A stretch of DNA of 64,000 nucleotides from Bacillaceae bacterium (GCA_017656265.1 JACDOD010000002.1:216810-280809); one strand, 5' to 3'; positions 44,992 through 53,536 are shown, counted from the stretch's first letter. The notes: generated by a model from the letters alone, not told the origin. Numbers and translations are program-made.

Positions 44992-46167
44992 GTGATTACC
45001 ATCATTAAAAACGGCGAAGTATACGCCCCGGACTGCCTGGGGAAAAAGGATATCGTTGTGGTTGGCGAACGGATTGGATATATATTGGATCATTCGGATA
45101 ATTTTGCGAAGCTTCCCAATGTAACAGTGATCGATGCAGCTGACAAATTCGTAATTCCCGGATTAATCGATGGTCATGTACATATTACTGGAGGTGGCGG
45201 GGAAGGAAGCTTTCATACCCGTACTCCTGAGCTGCAGCTGACCGATGCTACAATGGCTGGGGTAACAACGATTGTAGGTGTGATTGGAACCGATGGGACG
45301 ACCCGTACCATGACAGATCTGGTCGCAAAGGCAAAAGCACTTCGGGAAGAAGGGATCAGCTGCTATGCATTAACCGGATCCTACCAGGTTCCGGTGCGGA
45401 CGTTAACGGGAAAAGTTGATGATGACATTATGTTAATTGAAGAAATAATTGGGGCCGGGGAAATTGCGATAGCCGATCACCGTTCATCCCAGCCTACAAG
45501 AGAAGAACTGGCGAAAATTGCCTCGCAAGCCAGAGTCGGGGGTATGCTGTCAGGTAAAGCGGGTGTAGTGAATGTCCATGTAGGGGGAGGTAAAGACCGG
45601 CTGGCACTGATTGAGGAAGTAGTCGAGACTACCAATGTTCCGATTACTCAATTTTACCCAACGCATATTAACCGGAATCAGGAACTGTTAAAAGCCGGAA
45701 TTGAGTTTGCGAAACGGGGCGGATACGTCGATTTCACCACCAGTACCATTCCCGAACATAAGGGAAGTGAGACCGTCAAAAGCAGTGAAGCACTCGCTAT
45801 TATGCTGGAGGCTGGAGTTCCAATTGAACAGATTACGTTTACTTCTGATGCCCAGGGCAGCCTTCCGAAATTTGATGCCAGGGGGAATTTTACTGGACTG
45901 CAGGTGGGGGAAATTCGTTCACTGTTTGATGCAGTACGTGAAGCCGTTATTGAGCAGAGGATTCCGCTCGAACAGGCCGTCCGTGTAGTGACTTCCAACC
46001 CAGCAAAGGTTTTGAAGCTGGCGCAAAAAGGGCGTATTGAGGAAGGAAAAGATGCCGACCTTGTTATTCTCGACCGGGGAAACATGCATATAGATACAGT
46101 AATCGCCAGAGGCAAAATCATGGTCCAGGAAGGTGAGCCTATTGTAAAAGGCACCTTCGAAACATGA
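44992..46167 (+). CDS. iadA: beta-aspartyl dipeptidase
   Basis: 391-residue isoaspartyl dipeptidase, cleaving beta-Asp-X dipeptides from damaged proteins; zinc amidohydrolase. Metal ligands: DGHVHI (His62, His64), VNVHVGGGK, PTHINRN and FTSDAQGS (Asp); IADHRSSQP is the typical substrate loop. Ends with KDADLVIL and IARGKIMVQEGE. GTG 44992 with AAAGGATGATT upstream. Monocistronic; a repeat copy follows. Confidence 0.93.
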   Translation: MITIIKNGEVYAPDCLGKKDIVVVGERIGYILDHSDNFAKLPNVTVIDAADKFVIPGLIDGHVHITGGGGEGSFHTRTPELQLTDATMAGVTTIVGVIGTDGTTRTMTDLVAKAKALREEGISCYALTGSYQVPVRTLTGKVDDDIMLIEEIIGAGEIAIADHRSSQPTREELAKIASQARVGGMLSGKAGVVNVHVGGGKDRLALIEEVVETTNVPITQFYPTHINRNQELLKAGIEFAKRGGYVDFTTSTIPEHKGSETVKSSEALAIMLEAGVPIEQITFTSDAQGSLPKFDARGNFTGLQVGEIRSLFDAVREAVIEQRIPLEQAVRVVTSNPAKVLKLAQKGRIEEGKDADLVILDRGNMHIDTVIARGKIMVQEGEPIVKGTFET

Positions 46168-46202
46168 TACAGGAGCCCATGCAAAGGTACTTGTCCATAC
46201 CC

Positions 46203-46220
46203 GGTGGCCTGTCACTTGTC
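46203..46220 (-). repeat. dispersed repeat copy (diverged)
   Basis: GGTGGCCTGTCACTTGTC, followed by ACATATTGTCGAA; between iadA and the next gene, minus orientation. Confidence 0.75.
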
Positions 46221-46248
46221 ACATATTGTCGAAGAGGAGTGATGTATT

Positions 46249-46656
46249 ATTAAGGATTGGGTGTACAGATGGATTGCTGTTATTGGGATTCTCATACTTT
46301 TGGGCCTGATTCACAATGCCGAGGGTGAAGCCCAGAGTGAGTTCATGACGCATATTAATCGCATGAATACTAGTCCGTTTCCTTATATAAAAATGACCTT
46401 TTACAGCATATTAATAGGTATTCTGCTAGAATGGAAATCTTTGAAATCAGTTGTGAATGGAAACATAAAAATAGACTGGCAGATTGCGCCAGCCATCATT
46501 GTTCTGATTGTTGCTTTTATTCCGGAGTATTATTGGATCAGCCGGTTTCCACAGGGAACGATATGGCAAGCCCTGTCAACCGGCCGAATACAGGTATTCA
46601 TCGACGTCATTGCAGGAATATTAATTTCCCGCTCCATAGCGAAGCATGAAAAGTAG
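46249..46656 (+). CDS. membrane protein, unusual start
   Basis: 131 residues from GTG 46261, or 135 from ATT 46249. Three or four hydrophobic segments (IAVIGILILLGLIHN, YSILIGILLEW, IIVLIVAFIPEYYW, IDVIAGILIS). The best ribosome binding site GAGGAGTG (46234-46241) is spaced for ATT 46249 or 46246, not for GTG 46261, so a rare ATT start or a mutated ATG is possible. Function unknown. Confidence 0.55.
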   Translation: MKDWVYRWIAVIGILILLGLIHNAEGEAQSEFMTHINRMNTSPFPYIKMTFYSILIGILLEWKSLKSVVNGNIKIDWQIAPAIIVLIVAFIPEYYWISRFPQGTIWQALSTGRIQVFIDVIAGILISRSIAKHEK

Positions 46657-46675
46657 ATTCAGGTGCCTGGGTTCA

Positions 46676-46695
46676 GGTGCCTGTCACTTGTCGAA
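46676..46695 (-). repeat. dispersed repeat copy with a half copy beside it
   Basis: Exact GGTGCCTGTCACTTGTCGAA, preceded at 46660-46670 by CAGGTGCCTGG, a partial tandem unit. Confidence 0.9.
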
Positions 46696-46824
46696 AAATC
46701 TTTATAAAAAAAGGTGAACTGAAATCACTTTTATAGGGATGAAATTTAATCAGGATTTGGTGTTCCCAATCCCTAAAAAAATCTAAATATAGCTTGTTTT
46801 CAGCTATAAAGGGGAGTTTTGGTT

Positions 46825-47079
46825 GTGGGTTGTCTTAAATTCTTTCTCGTTTTTGGTATTGTTCTGATTATTTACAATGCACTAAATTTGCAAGACACTG
46901 GGTTTATTTCAAATTTATTTAGCGGAAATTTTAGTTTCAGATTGATGATGCTGGAACTAGTACATTTACTGATTTTAGTGGTCATAGCTTATGCTGTCAT
47001 TTACGGTTTGCAATTCATATCTCTAAAACTTTTTAATAAGGATTTTTTAAAAAATGATAGTAAGGAGAAAAGGGAATGA
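46825..47079 (+). CDS. small membrane protein
   Basis: 84 residues, two membrane helices (about 3-19 and 40-66) and a lysine-rich tail. GTG 46825 is 8 bases from GGGGAG; TTG 46819 would be too close. Ends shortly before a GNAT pseudogene. No family recognised. Confidence 0.55.
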   Translation: MGCLKFFLVFGIVLIIYNALNLQDTGFISNLFSGNFSFRLMMLELVHLLILVVIAYAVIYGLQFISLKLFNKDFLKNDSKEKRE

Positions 47080-47116
47080 TAGGAACGTGCTTTTATGTGC
47101 GACTGGGGGAAGTGAA

Positions 47117-47688
47117 ATGAAATATGCCATAAAGGCGCCTATGTTAAGAGGTCAAAACATCATCATGAAAAGCATTGATCCAGATCGAGATGCTACTGGA
47201 TTATATCAAATTTTTTCTGATCCTGAGATGCATGTATAGACAGGTAATCATATGTTGAAAAATGTTGATGAGGCAAAAGAATTATTGAAAAACTACCGTG
47301 ATAATGAAGATATAATCTCATGGAGTATCTATAATATAGAAACCGGTGAATTTGTAGGAACATACTGGATTGCTCCCGCAGAAACCAACGGGGAAATGAT
47401 TATTATTTCTGAAGCACAGCGGATAGGGAAAAAGTTTTGGAGAAAAGGTTTCACCAGGGAGGCAAGGCAACTAGTATACCGTTTCGCTTTTGAAGAATAA
47501 AAGCAGAAGAGGTTCATGCTCAAGCCTGGGCCGAAAATACAAATTCATGCCGATCTATGGAATCGTTCGGATTTCAATTGATGAAACAAAAGGAGTCAAT
47601 TTTTAAAAAAACTGGAGAAAAACTCAAAGAAAACTACTATGTACTGTGCAAAAGCTCCGTAAACAGGAAAAAATGCAGACCAATCTAG
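47117..47688 (+). pseudogene. GNAT acetyltransferase pseudogene
   Basis: MKYAIKAPMLRGQNIIMKSI starts a RimJ-type acetyltransferase, broken by TAG at 47237-47239 and, after the acetyl-CoA loop region RIGKKFWRKGFTREARQL, by a frameshift at about 47498. The rest reads AEEVHAQAWAENTNSCRSME then SFGFQLMKQ and ends KENYYVLCKSS. All domain parts are recognisable, so decay is recent. Confidence 0.85.
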
Positions 47689-47813
47689 TTAATTTTTTTG
47701 TGAAAGTCGTTAAAAAACATCATCACAAAAGCTTAGGTCCATTATCCTATATAACGAATAGGTTCTACTTGTTATTATAAAAGGAAATATTTGTTATAGG
47801 GGGTGGTAAAAAA

Positions 47814-48737
47814 ATGAAGAAATTTAATTGGTTTGTGATTTTCTTAGTGTTACTGTTTGCTATTGCTGGATGCTCAAAAAAAGATGATGTGCCAAATGTT
47901 ATAAAAAAGGCAATAGAAAACTCTCTACATAAAAAATTCGAAGACGCAACAGAAACTGACTTATCAACAATAGATATGTTGGTACTAAATGGTCAGGAGG
48001 ATGAAAACCAACATATAGATTTGTCCTATCTTTCTAAACTAAAAAACCTAAAAACATTAACCATTAATACTCCGATTCAGAAAAATAGTAACCTTTCAGT
48101 AATAACTCCTAATTTAGAACGGTTAAGCTTGTTTAATGTTAATGAACTACCTGACATTACTAATTTGCAAAAGCTAATATTCTTGAATGTTGATAATTGT
48201 TCAATAGAGGATATTGAATTTGTGAAAAATTTAAAATCACTTCAAACGCTCAGCCTTAACAATAATCAGATTAAAAGTATTGAACCGCTCAAAAACCTTA
48301 AAAACATCAGACAGTTGAGCTTGGTATTTAACGAAATATCGAACATCAACGCTCTTTCAGAACTAGAGAATCTAGAAATAGTCAGTTTAGGAAATAATAA
48401 GATTAAAGAAATAGCACCATTAAGTAATTTAACTCAAATGAAATCTTTGGATTTAAATGATAATCCTATCCACGATATATCTGCATTGAATGGAAAGAAA
48501 TCAATAAAGCAGTTGTCGCTCCAAAACACACTGATTGACGATACGAGTGTTATAGAAACATTAACAGAGTTAGATAGTCTAGATATCCGTAATACCGAAA
48601 TCACATCAGTAAAAGGGTTAAAAAAACTAAAGCATTTACATCAAGTGTTATTAACAAAAAACAAAGTTAAAGATTGGGAAGAACTAGCTAACAGCAGGGA
48701 TGATATTGACGTAGTAGAAAAGGCGCTATCCAAATAA
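47814..48737 (+). CDS. leucine-rich-repeat lipoprotein (internalin-like)
   Basis: 307 residues: signal peptide with lipobox AIAGC (Cys20), a 40-residue spacer, then about nine 20-22-residue leucine-rich repeats such as LKSLQTLSLNNNQIKSIEPL and LTQMKSLDLNDNPIHDISAL. Likely surface-anchored binding protein. ATG 47814 follows ATAGGGGGTGG. AT-rich. Its terminator is followed at once by a group II intron remnant. Confidence 0.85.
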   Translation: MKKFNWFVIFLVLLFAIAGCSKKDDVPNVIKKAIENSLHKKFEDATETDLSTIDMLVLNGQEDENQHIDLSYLSKLKNLKTLTINTPIQKNSNLSVITPNLERLSLFNVNELPDITNLQKLIFLNVDNCSIEDIEFVKNLKSLQTLSLNNNQIKSIEPLKNLKNIRQLSLVFNEISNINALSELENLEIVSLGNNKIKEIAPLSNLTQMKSLDLNDNPIHDISALNGKKSIKQLSLQNTLIDDTSVIETLTELDSLDIRNTEITSVKGLKKLKHLHQVLLTKNKVKDWEELANSRDDIDVVEKALSK

Positions 48738-48741
48738 AACA

Positions 48742-48768
48742 ACAGAACTTTTTAAGTGCTGTTTTTTT
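48742..48768 (+). terminator. terminator of the LRR gene
   Basis: ACAGAACTT / AAGTGCTGT with one mismatch, then seven T. It is the apparent insertion site of the intron. Confidence 0.7.
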
Positions 48769-48770
48769 AT

Positions 48771-49252
48771 TTGCGCCCGGCATGTGCACAGGCTTTAGGG
48801 TTCAAGTTCCAAACCGCGAAGGTCGTTGTAGCGGTTAGCCGAAGGTAAGGGTGTCGGGGGTGACCTGGAATCTGAAGGAAGCTGGAGGCAAATTTCCGGC
48901 CTGAGGAACACGAATCTCATACGAGGCTGTATTCCCTGGATGAGGAGAAGGTTGAGAGCGATCTGCTGGAAAGAGTGGAAAAAGGTCAGGACGAAATTTA
49001 AGAATCTGAAGAAGCTTGGCATTCAAGTATCTAAAGCCTGGGAATGGGCCAACACAAGAAAAGGCTACTGGCGAATCGCCAGAAGCCACATCTTGCATAG
49101 GGCCCTGGATGACCAATATTGGTCATCCAGGGCCTTAAGAGTCCGTATAAACGATATAAAGATCAACGTTGGACTTAAGTGAAACCGCCGTGTACCGGCT
49201 CGTACGCCCGGTGGTGTAAGAGGACGGGTGTTAGTCACCCCCTCCTACTCGA
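48771..49252 (+). mobile_element. group II intron remnant, internally deleted
   Basis: Starts TTGCGCCCGGCATG, close to the GUGCG intron start with the first base changed. Domain I words GGAGGCAAATTTCCGGCCTG and CTCATACGAGGCTGT follow. Then, after a deletion, the C-terminus of the intron reverse transcriptase/maturase is read (48940-49182). Domain V is AACCGCCGTGTACCGGCTCG plus TACGCCCGGTGGTGTAAGAG, and domain VI ends near CTCCTACTCGAT. Position right behind a terminator fits bacterial class C introns. Most of the ORF is lost, so immobile. Confidence 0.85.
48940..49182 (+). pseudogene. group II intron maturase, C-terminal remnant
   Basis: MRRRLRAICWKEWKKVRTKF, NLKKLGIQVSKAWEWANTRK and GYWRIARSHILHRALDDQYW are the typical end of the maturase (X) and DNA-binding part of intron-encoded proteins. 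All reverse transcriptase motifs upstream are deleted; no ribosome binding site. Confidence 0.88.
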
Positions 49253-49278
49253 TTCTTAAATATAAAGTGCTATTTTTT

Positions 49279-49800
49279 TCACATCCGAGCCGCCGTGTGA
49301 GCGATTGTTTCATCTAAGGTGAAGCGGTAATTTGAACCCGGATCACTAATATGAATCATATCAGTGGTGATTTGAGAAGTATCTGGGTACACTGTGCCAT
49401 CTGGTTCAGGAAATACAGTTAAAGTACCTGAAAAACCATCAGTGGTTACAGTGTGTTTTCCTCCTACATCAATAATTACTGGACGATTATTATTAACAAT
49501 CTCATCAAAAATATAACCTTTAACTGTATCGAAGTCGCCATACATCAAGTTGTTAGAAAGACTGTATAAAGTTCCAGCTTGAGCCCAAGCGAAAGGACAG
49601 TCCCATCTATTTGGTTTTAAAGCATTCAATACATCTCCCGGATCATCACTATTACCATGAGCGTTAACTAAATTTGCAAACGCTGTTACGAAACAACCTT
49701 CAGCAGCCATAGTCCCTCCGCAACTTGTGTTATCACTTGCCCATGCACCTTTGTTTTGTCCTACATTAGACAATGTTTCATTATAACTTTTAAAAGACAT
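49279..49800 (-). CDS. C39-peptidase-like papain-fold protein, no signal peptide
   Basis: 173 residues. Possible catalytic triad in papain-like order: Cys36 in AAEGCFVTAFANLVNAHG, His116 in VGGKHTVTTDGFSG, Asp153 in ISDPGSNYRF. This spacing and the DPG motif are those of C39-type/C39-like peptidase domains, but no ABC transporter or bacteriocin gene is nearby and no signal peptide is seen. ATG 49800 follows AGGAGGGATTACAA, an excellent site. Function unknown. Confidence 0.6.
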   Translation of the reverse strand: MSFKSYNETLSNVGQNKGAWASDNTSCGGTMAAEGCFVTAFANLVNAHGNSDDPGDVLNALKPNRWDCPFAWAQAGTLYSLSNNLMYGDFDTVKGYIFDEIVNNNRPVIIDVGGKHTVTTDGFSGTLTVFPEPDGTVYPDTSQITTDMIHISDPGSNYRFTLDETIAHTAARM

Positions 49801-49925
49801 TTGTAATCCCTCCTATAATTCTTTGGGGGAAGAAGAAAGGAACCCCCACTTCCTTTTCTTCTTACTATGTAAAGGCAAAAAAGCACACTTTAATACAACC
49901 TTTTTTCGAAAAAAATAAAGGCTCT

Positions 49926-49964
49926 CCAAAGAAAACTACTATGTACTGTATAAACGTTCCTAGT
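49926..49964 (+). pseudogene. 3' scrap of a GNAT gene
   Basis: CAAAGAAAACTACTATGTAC reads KENYYVLYKRS and a stop, the same C-terminus as the GNAT pseudogene at 47117 (KENYYVLCKSS). About 13 codons survive. Confidence 0.6.
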
Positions 49965-50080
49965 TAAATGCTCATTAATACCTGTATCAAAGGTTTGACC
50001 CGCTGAAATGCTCAGACAAATAGAACAGCTTTCAGGTCACATCGTCATCATTTAGTTCAATTCAGAGGGAGGCAAGGAAA

Positions 50081-50671
50081 ATGACAAAAAAGATCCTCTT
50101 AGTCATCATCGCTATTTTTGCAGTCACAAACATTTTGACCTTCTGGCAGCTGACTTCGTACAAAAGCAAAGAAGAAAGTTCATTTCATTTAAGTCTTAAT
50201 CGAATGTATGACGGGCTGCATGATGTATATCTCTGGTCCGGCCATCTGGTCAGCCGATGGGACAGCAGTTCCCGAGAGGAGAAAATAGATCATACTTCTG
50301 TCATTTTAAGCAGTTTAAAACTGGCTGCAAATATGATGGATACTCTTGGCCCGCATTATGAATTGCAGTCGGATGAACCCGTTTCCATGTTTCCTATGTC
50401 CGACTTGTTTCGGTTCTACGAAGGACATGTTAAAGATATACGAAGGCTGATTCGGGACGGTCAGGAGGATGAGGCTTTGAAAGCAGCACAGCGTCTGAGG
50501 CATGATGCAGAAGTTCTTGCTGAAGTGTTTGAATTGAATAAAGGAGATTCTTCTAAAAAATTGGTTCAGCTTACATATTTTGAGCTGAAGGAAAGTTGGG
50601 GAAATCTGCTTGAGAGACTGCAGGGATATGGGAATCATTTAACGGAGTATAGAAAGCTTCATGAATTTTAA
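50081..50671 (+). CDS. membrane-anchored helical hypothetical protein
   Basis: 196 residues: N-terminal anchor (about 4-24), then a helical domain (RMYDGLHDVYLWSGHLVSRW, LKAAQRLRHDAEVLAEVFEL). Predicted outside the cell. No family recognised. ATG 50081 follows GAGGGAGGCAAGG. Confidence 0.65.
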   Translation: MTKKILLVIIAIFAVTNILTFWQLTSYKSKEESSFHLSLNRMYDGLHDVYLWSGHLVSRWDSSSREEKIDHTSVILSSLKLAANMMDTLGPHYELQSDEPVSMFPMSDLFRFYEGHVKDIRRLIRDGQEDEALKAAQRLRHDAEVLAEVFELNKGDSSKKLVQLTYFELKESWGNLLERLQGYGNHLTEYRKLHEF

Positions 50672-50791
50672 AGTTTTTATATGAAATGGAGGCTATGCTT
50701 AATTCTTCTCTATCGTATGATGGCTTCCAAATGCTACGCTGATTCTGACATTCAAAATTTATTGAGGGGTGCCACCTGGTGGGTAATTTGT

Positions 50792-51124
50792 TTATGTTAA
50801 AAAGGTATGAATCTTGTCCAGGCAATTGTCAATCACCCATGAAGGTGCTTCGTCCTCAATACAGATATTTCTTGCTTTCCAGTCCAGACTTTTAATCTGA
50901 TCAGCAAGAATGACCCCCTCAATCTTTAGTCCTGCTGGAAGAGGCACTTCAAAAGGGTATCCCTTTTGCTGTCGGGTAATTGGACAGACAACAGCAAATC
51001 CAGTTGCTTGATTAAAAGCTTCAGGAGATAAAATAATACCCGGACGCCTCCCAGACTGTTCATGACCAGATTGTGGGTGAAAGTCAAGATATACTATATC
51101 GCCTCTCTTTGGGATATGCATCAT
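50792..51124 (-). CDS. mazF: MazF/PemK-type endoribonuclease toxin
   Basis: 110 residues. PemK fold: PKRGDIVYLDFHPQSGHEQS with GRRPGIILSP, then AVVCPITRQQKGYPFEVPLP and VILADQIKSLDWKAR. Cleaves mRNA at short motifs when MazE is degraded. ATG 51124 (or 51121) follows GAGGTGAATGA. Nineteen bases after mazE. Confidence 0.9.
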   Translation of the reverse strand: MMHIPKRGDIVYLDFHPQSGHEQSGRRPGIILSPEAFNQATGFAVVCPITRQQKGYPFEVPLPAGLKIEGVILADQIKSLDWKARNICIEDEAPSWVIDNCLDKIHTFLT

Positions 51125-51142
51125 TCATTCACCTCTTGATAT

Positions 51143-51379
51143 TTACAATAATTCGTTTCCTTTTGATCCGAAATCAATTTCAGTGTGTCGGTTCTCGGGT
51201 GAGATTTTTTCCAGCAGCTCTTCTAATGTTGGCTTTTTCTTACTCGGTTCTAATTGGATGCAATTTTCCTTCACAGTCAATTCTAATTCTGAACCTGGTT
51301 CAAGGTTTAATTGCTCTGCAATTTTCTTGGGAATCCGAATACCATAACTGTTTCCCCATTTTTGAAGCCGGGTAGTCAT
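51143..51379 (-). CDS. mazE: MazE/AbrB-type antitoxin
   Basis: 78 residues. N-terminal swapped-hairpin DNA-binding domain TRLQKWGNSYGIRIPKKIAE and QLNLEPGSELELTVKENCIQ; acidic C-terminal tail that would wrap MazF. ATG 51379 follows AAGGAGG; the longer frame to 51421 adds 14 unrelated residues. Autoregulation through the palindrome at 51443 is expected. Confidence 0.9.
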   Translation of the reverse strand: MTTRLQKWGNSYGIRIPKKIAEQLNLEPGSELELTVKENCIQLEPSKKKPTLEELLEKISPENRHTEIDFGSKGNELL

Positions 51380-51442
51380 TTGGCTTTGACCTCCTTTTTT
51401 AGAACTCGGTTTCGAGTCCATTTTATCACCTCAATGCCAAAA

Positions 51443-51465
51443 TTGTATATACTTAGTATATACAA
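51443..51465. promoter_or_regulatory. operator palindrome upstream of mazEF
   Basis: TTGTATATAC-TTA-GTATATACAA, perfect 10-bp arms, with a second TATATACA half site just beyond (51478-51487). Located 64-86 bases before the mazE start. Confidence 0.75.
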
Positions 51466-51692
51466 TATGGAATATAATATATACACATTTGTTCAATTCA
51501 ATGGTTTTGAAGAATAGGCAGGAGAATAAGGTATTATTAGGCTACAAAACGGGGGGAGCAAACATTAGTTGAAAAAGCGCATGATTTACCTTTTTCTAAC
51601 TTAAACTCTGAGGATATGATCGTGAATACAGGAATGGAAAAACAAGCTTAGATGTATGAATGAGAATTTCATTCCCGGGAAAACATCAGAGA

Positions 51693-52292
51693 CTAATCCA
51701 GCTCAAGCAAATCAAGGTGAAGAAACACTTCTTTAACGGGTATGGACAGGCATGAAATATGAGGAGAAGTGATCGTGTCTTCCTCTTTCCCGTAAACTTC
51801 GTTAAGGTCGTATTTTGATTTTTCCCCATGTAATACATGCTGTTCAACTGTCCGATGCACAGGGTCCACAATCCAGTATTCATTTACGCCAAATCGGGCA
51901 TAGGTCTCCCATTTGCTTTTCTTATCATTCATGGCTGTCGATGGCGAAAGGATTTCTACCACTAAATCCGGTGCTCCTTCTATCCCCCGGCGTGTAATGA
52001 TGTGCCGCCGTTCCATGTGAATCATGACAAGATCCGGCTGACGGACTTCATGATTAGACAGAATTAGATCAATGGGTGCGTCTAAAATAAAGTAATCAAA
52101 GCGGCAGGATTGGTTAATAACAGCGCTCAGATTATTGCTGATCACCTGGTGCTCGGAAGAAGGGGCTGGGGCCAGCATCTCTAATGTGCCGTTTACCAGT
52201 TCATAGCGCTGTCCGTCGTCAGGAAGGTTGGCATAATCTTCATAAGTCAGACCTTCTTCTTTGACTTCATCTTTCTTCCGCTTTTTTTCCAT
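51693..52292 (-). CDS. Uma2-family putative endonuclease
   Basis: 199 residues, PD-(D/E)XK-like Uma2 fold abundant in cyanobacteria and some Bacillaceae. Signature: QRYELVNGTLEMLAPAPSSEH, VRQPDLVMI, then APDLVVEILSPSTAMNDKKS and YARFGVNEYWIVDP (catalytic Asp, Glu, Lys). Role unknown; may be linked to mobile elements. ATG 52292 follows GAGGAGTG. A decayed copy of its 3' end is at 35099. Confidence 0.88.
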   Translation of the reverse strand: MEKKRKKDEVKEEGLTYEDYANLPDDGQRYELVNGTLEMLAPAPSSEHQVISNNLSAVINQSCRFDYFILDAPIDLILSNHEVRQPDLVMIHMERRHIITRRGIEGAPDLVVEILSPSTAMNDKKSKWETYARFGVNEYWIVDPVHRTVEQHVLHGEKSKYDLNEVYGKEEDTITSPHISCLSIPVKEVFLHLDLLELD

Positions 52293-52453
52293 TTTTCTCA
52301 CTCCTCTCTGTCATTTTTTTCATTATAGCATGGGGTAAATTCAGGGTGTTATTAACATGAAAATTGTTCAGACAAGAAGTATTAAGCAGAGGCTAGTCAA
52401 TTAACATTTATTAGATATATTGTAAAAATGAACCTATCTGGTAAAATAAAAGA

Positions 52454-52476
52454 AACTCTACCTGATTGGTAGAGTT
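52454..52476. repeat. hairpin in the intergenic region
   Basis: AACTCTACC / GGTAGAGTT with a 5-base loop, no T run. Together with the dyad at 52610 this is all that is visible in 52302-52650. Confidence 0.6.
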
Positions 52477-52603
52477 AAGGTGCTTAAATTATATAAATTT
52501 AGTTGAGACGGATTGTTTTCACCATACAACTGCATGGGTACTCTGCCAATCCTGCATCACATTAACCGTACAGAATGCACGGGGGTGTGATGTAATAATA
52601 CTA

Positions 52604-52630
52604 TATAATATTTGACAATCATTGTCAAAT
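52604..52630 (+). promoter_or_regulatory. -10 box and perfect operator-like dyad before the DUF3800 gene
   Basis: TATAAT at 52604-52609 followed by ATTTGACAAT-C-ATTGTCAAAT (52610-52630), perfect 10-bp arms around one base. Position over the start site suggests repression. Confidence 0.6.
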
Positions 52631-52650
52631 GAATTTGGAGTTGAAATTCT

Positions 52651-53536
52651 ATGAGTATTCCACAACCATTAAGAACTGAAATTATGAAAATCTTTTTTGA
52701 TGAAAGTGGTGACAAATCTAATCGACCGGCTTTAATGGGGGGGGTTATTGATTCCTGAGAAAATATATCAGTCTTATGAATTTAAAGAATTAAATAAACT
52801 GCTTACGAAAGGTGAGTTAACACTTCACTGGACGGATTATAATGGACAGGATGCCCTATATGATAATATTATGAATACAATAAAGGTATTTTCAAAATAC
52901 TCCAGATATATACGCATGAACGTAATTAGTTATAATACTTCTTTATTAGAACAACGTTATAAATTGTCTGGTCATGAGGGGAGCTTATCGAAGAAAAGAC
53001 GAAGAGAAAAAGCAATAGAGTTCTCAACCCTTATGATTTATACAAAAATACCTGAAAGAATTTTTTATGGACTATTGAGACACTATGGAAAGGATATTTA
53101 CATAAAAACTAACATTTATGTTGAGAGACAAGGGAAATACACAAAATATGACTTAGAAAAAAGACTTCTGGAAAACCTTAATACACAATCACTGTACCGG
53201 GCAGCACAGTATTGGGTAAATAGTTGTGAACAAGTACCAAAAGGTAGGATGATAGGAGTTGAACTAGTAGACCTACTGCTAGGAATAATCAGGCAGGTAA
53301 TAAAGAACGAATCCGTTCCTCCTCACCTTTCAGAACAGGAATTGAAGGAACAAAAGATACATGGACGAGCAAAAAAACAGCAATTGACGATTGAATTGTT
53401 GAAAATACCCGATTTCTATAAATTTATCTCCAACATTATGTTTTATGAATGGGATAGCGATAAGCAATTATCTGAAGTGCTATTTAAAGATTATTTGGAA
53501 ATATTCACCTCCAGCAATTATATGGATTTTAGATAA
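52651..53536 (+). pseudogene. DUF3800 protein gene with a frameshift at a G8 tract
   Basis: ATG 52651 after TTTGGAG starts MSIPQPLRTEIMKIFFDESG, with the IFxDESGD motif of DUF3800 proteins. At 52736-52744 a run of eight G breaks the frame; with seven G the reading continues LLIPEKIYQSYEFKELNKLL to 53536, about 294 residues. The remaining part includes the conserved VELVDLLLGIIRQ (late acidic residues). Family function is unknown; it is RNase-H-like and often near mobile DNA. May be phase variable, dead, or a sequence error. Confidence 0.75.

Noticed and set aside
51500..51690. Short frame EKAHDLPFSNLNSED between mazEF and the Uma2 gene
   Set aside because: About 30 codons, no start codon with a ribosome binding site; perhaps a scrap but not supportable.
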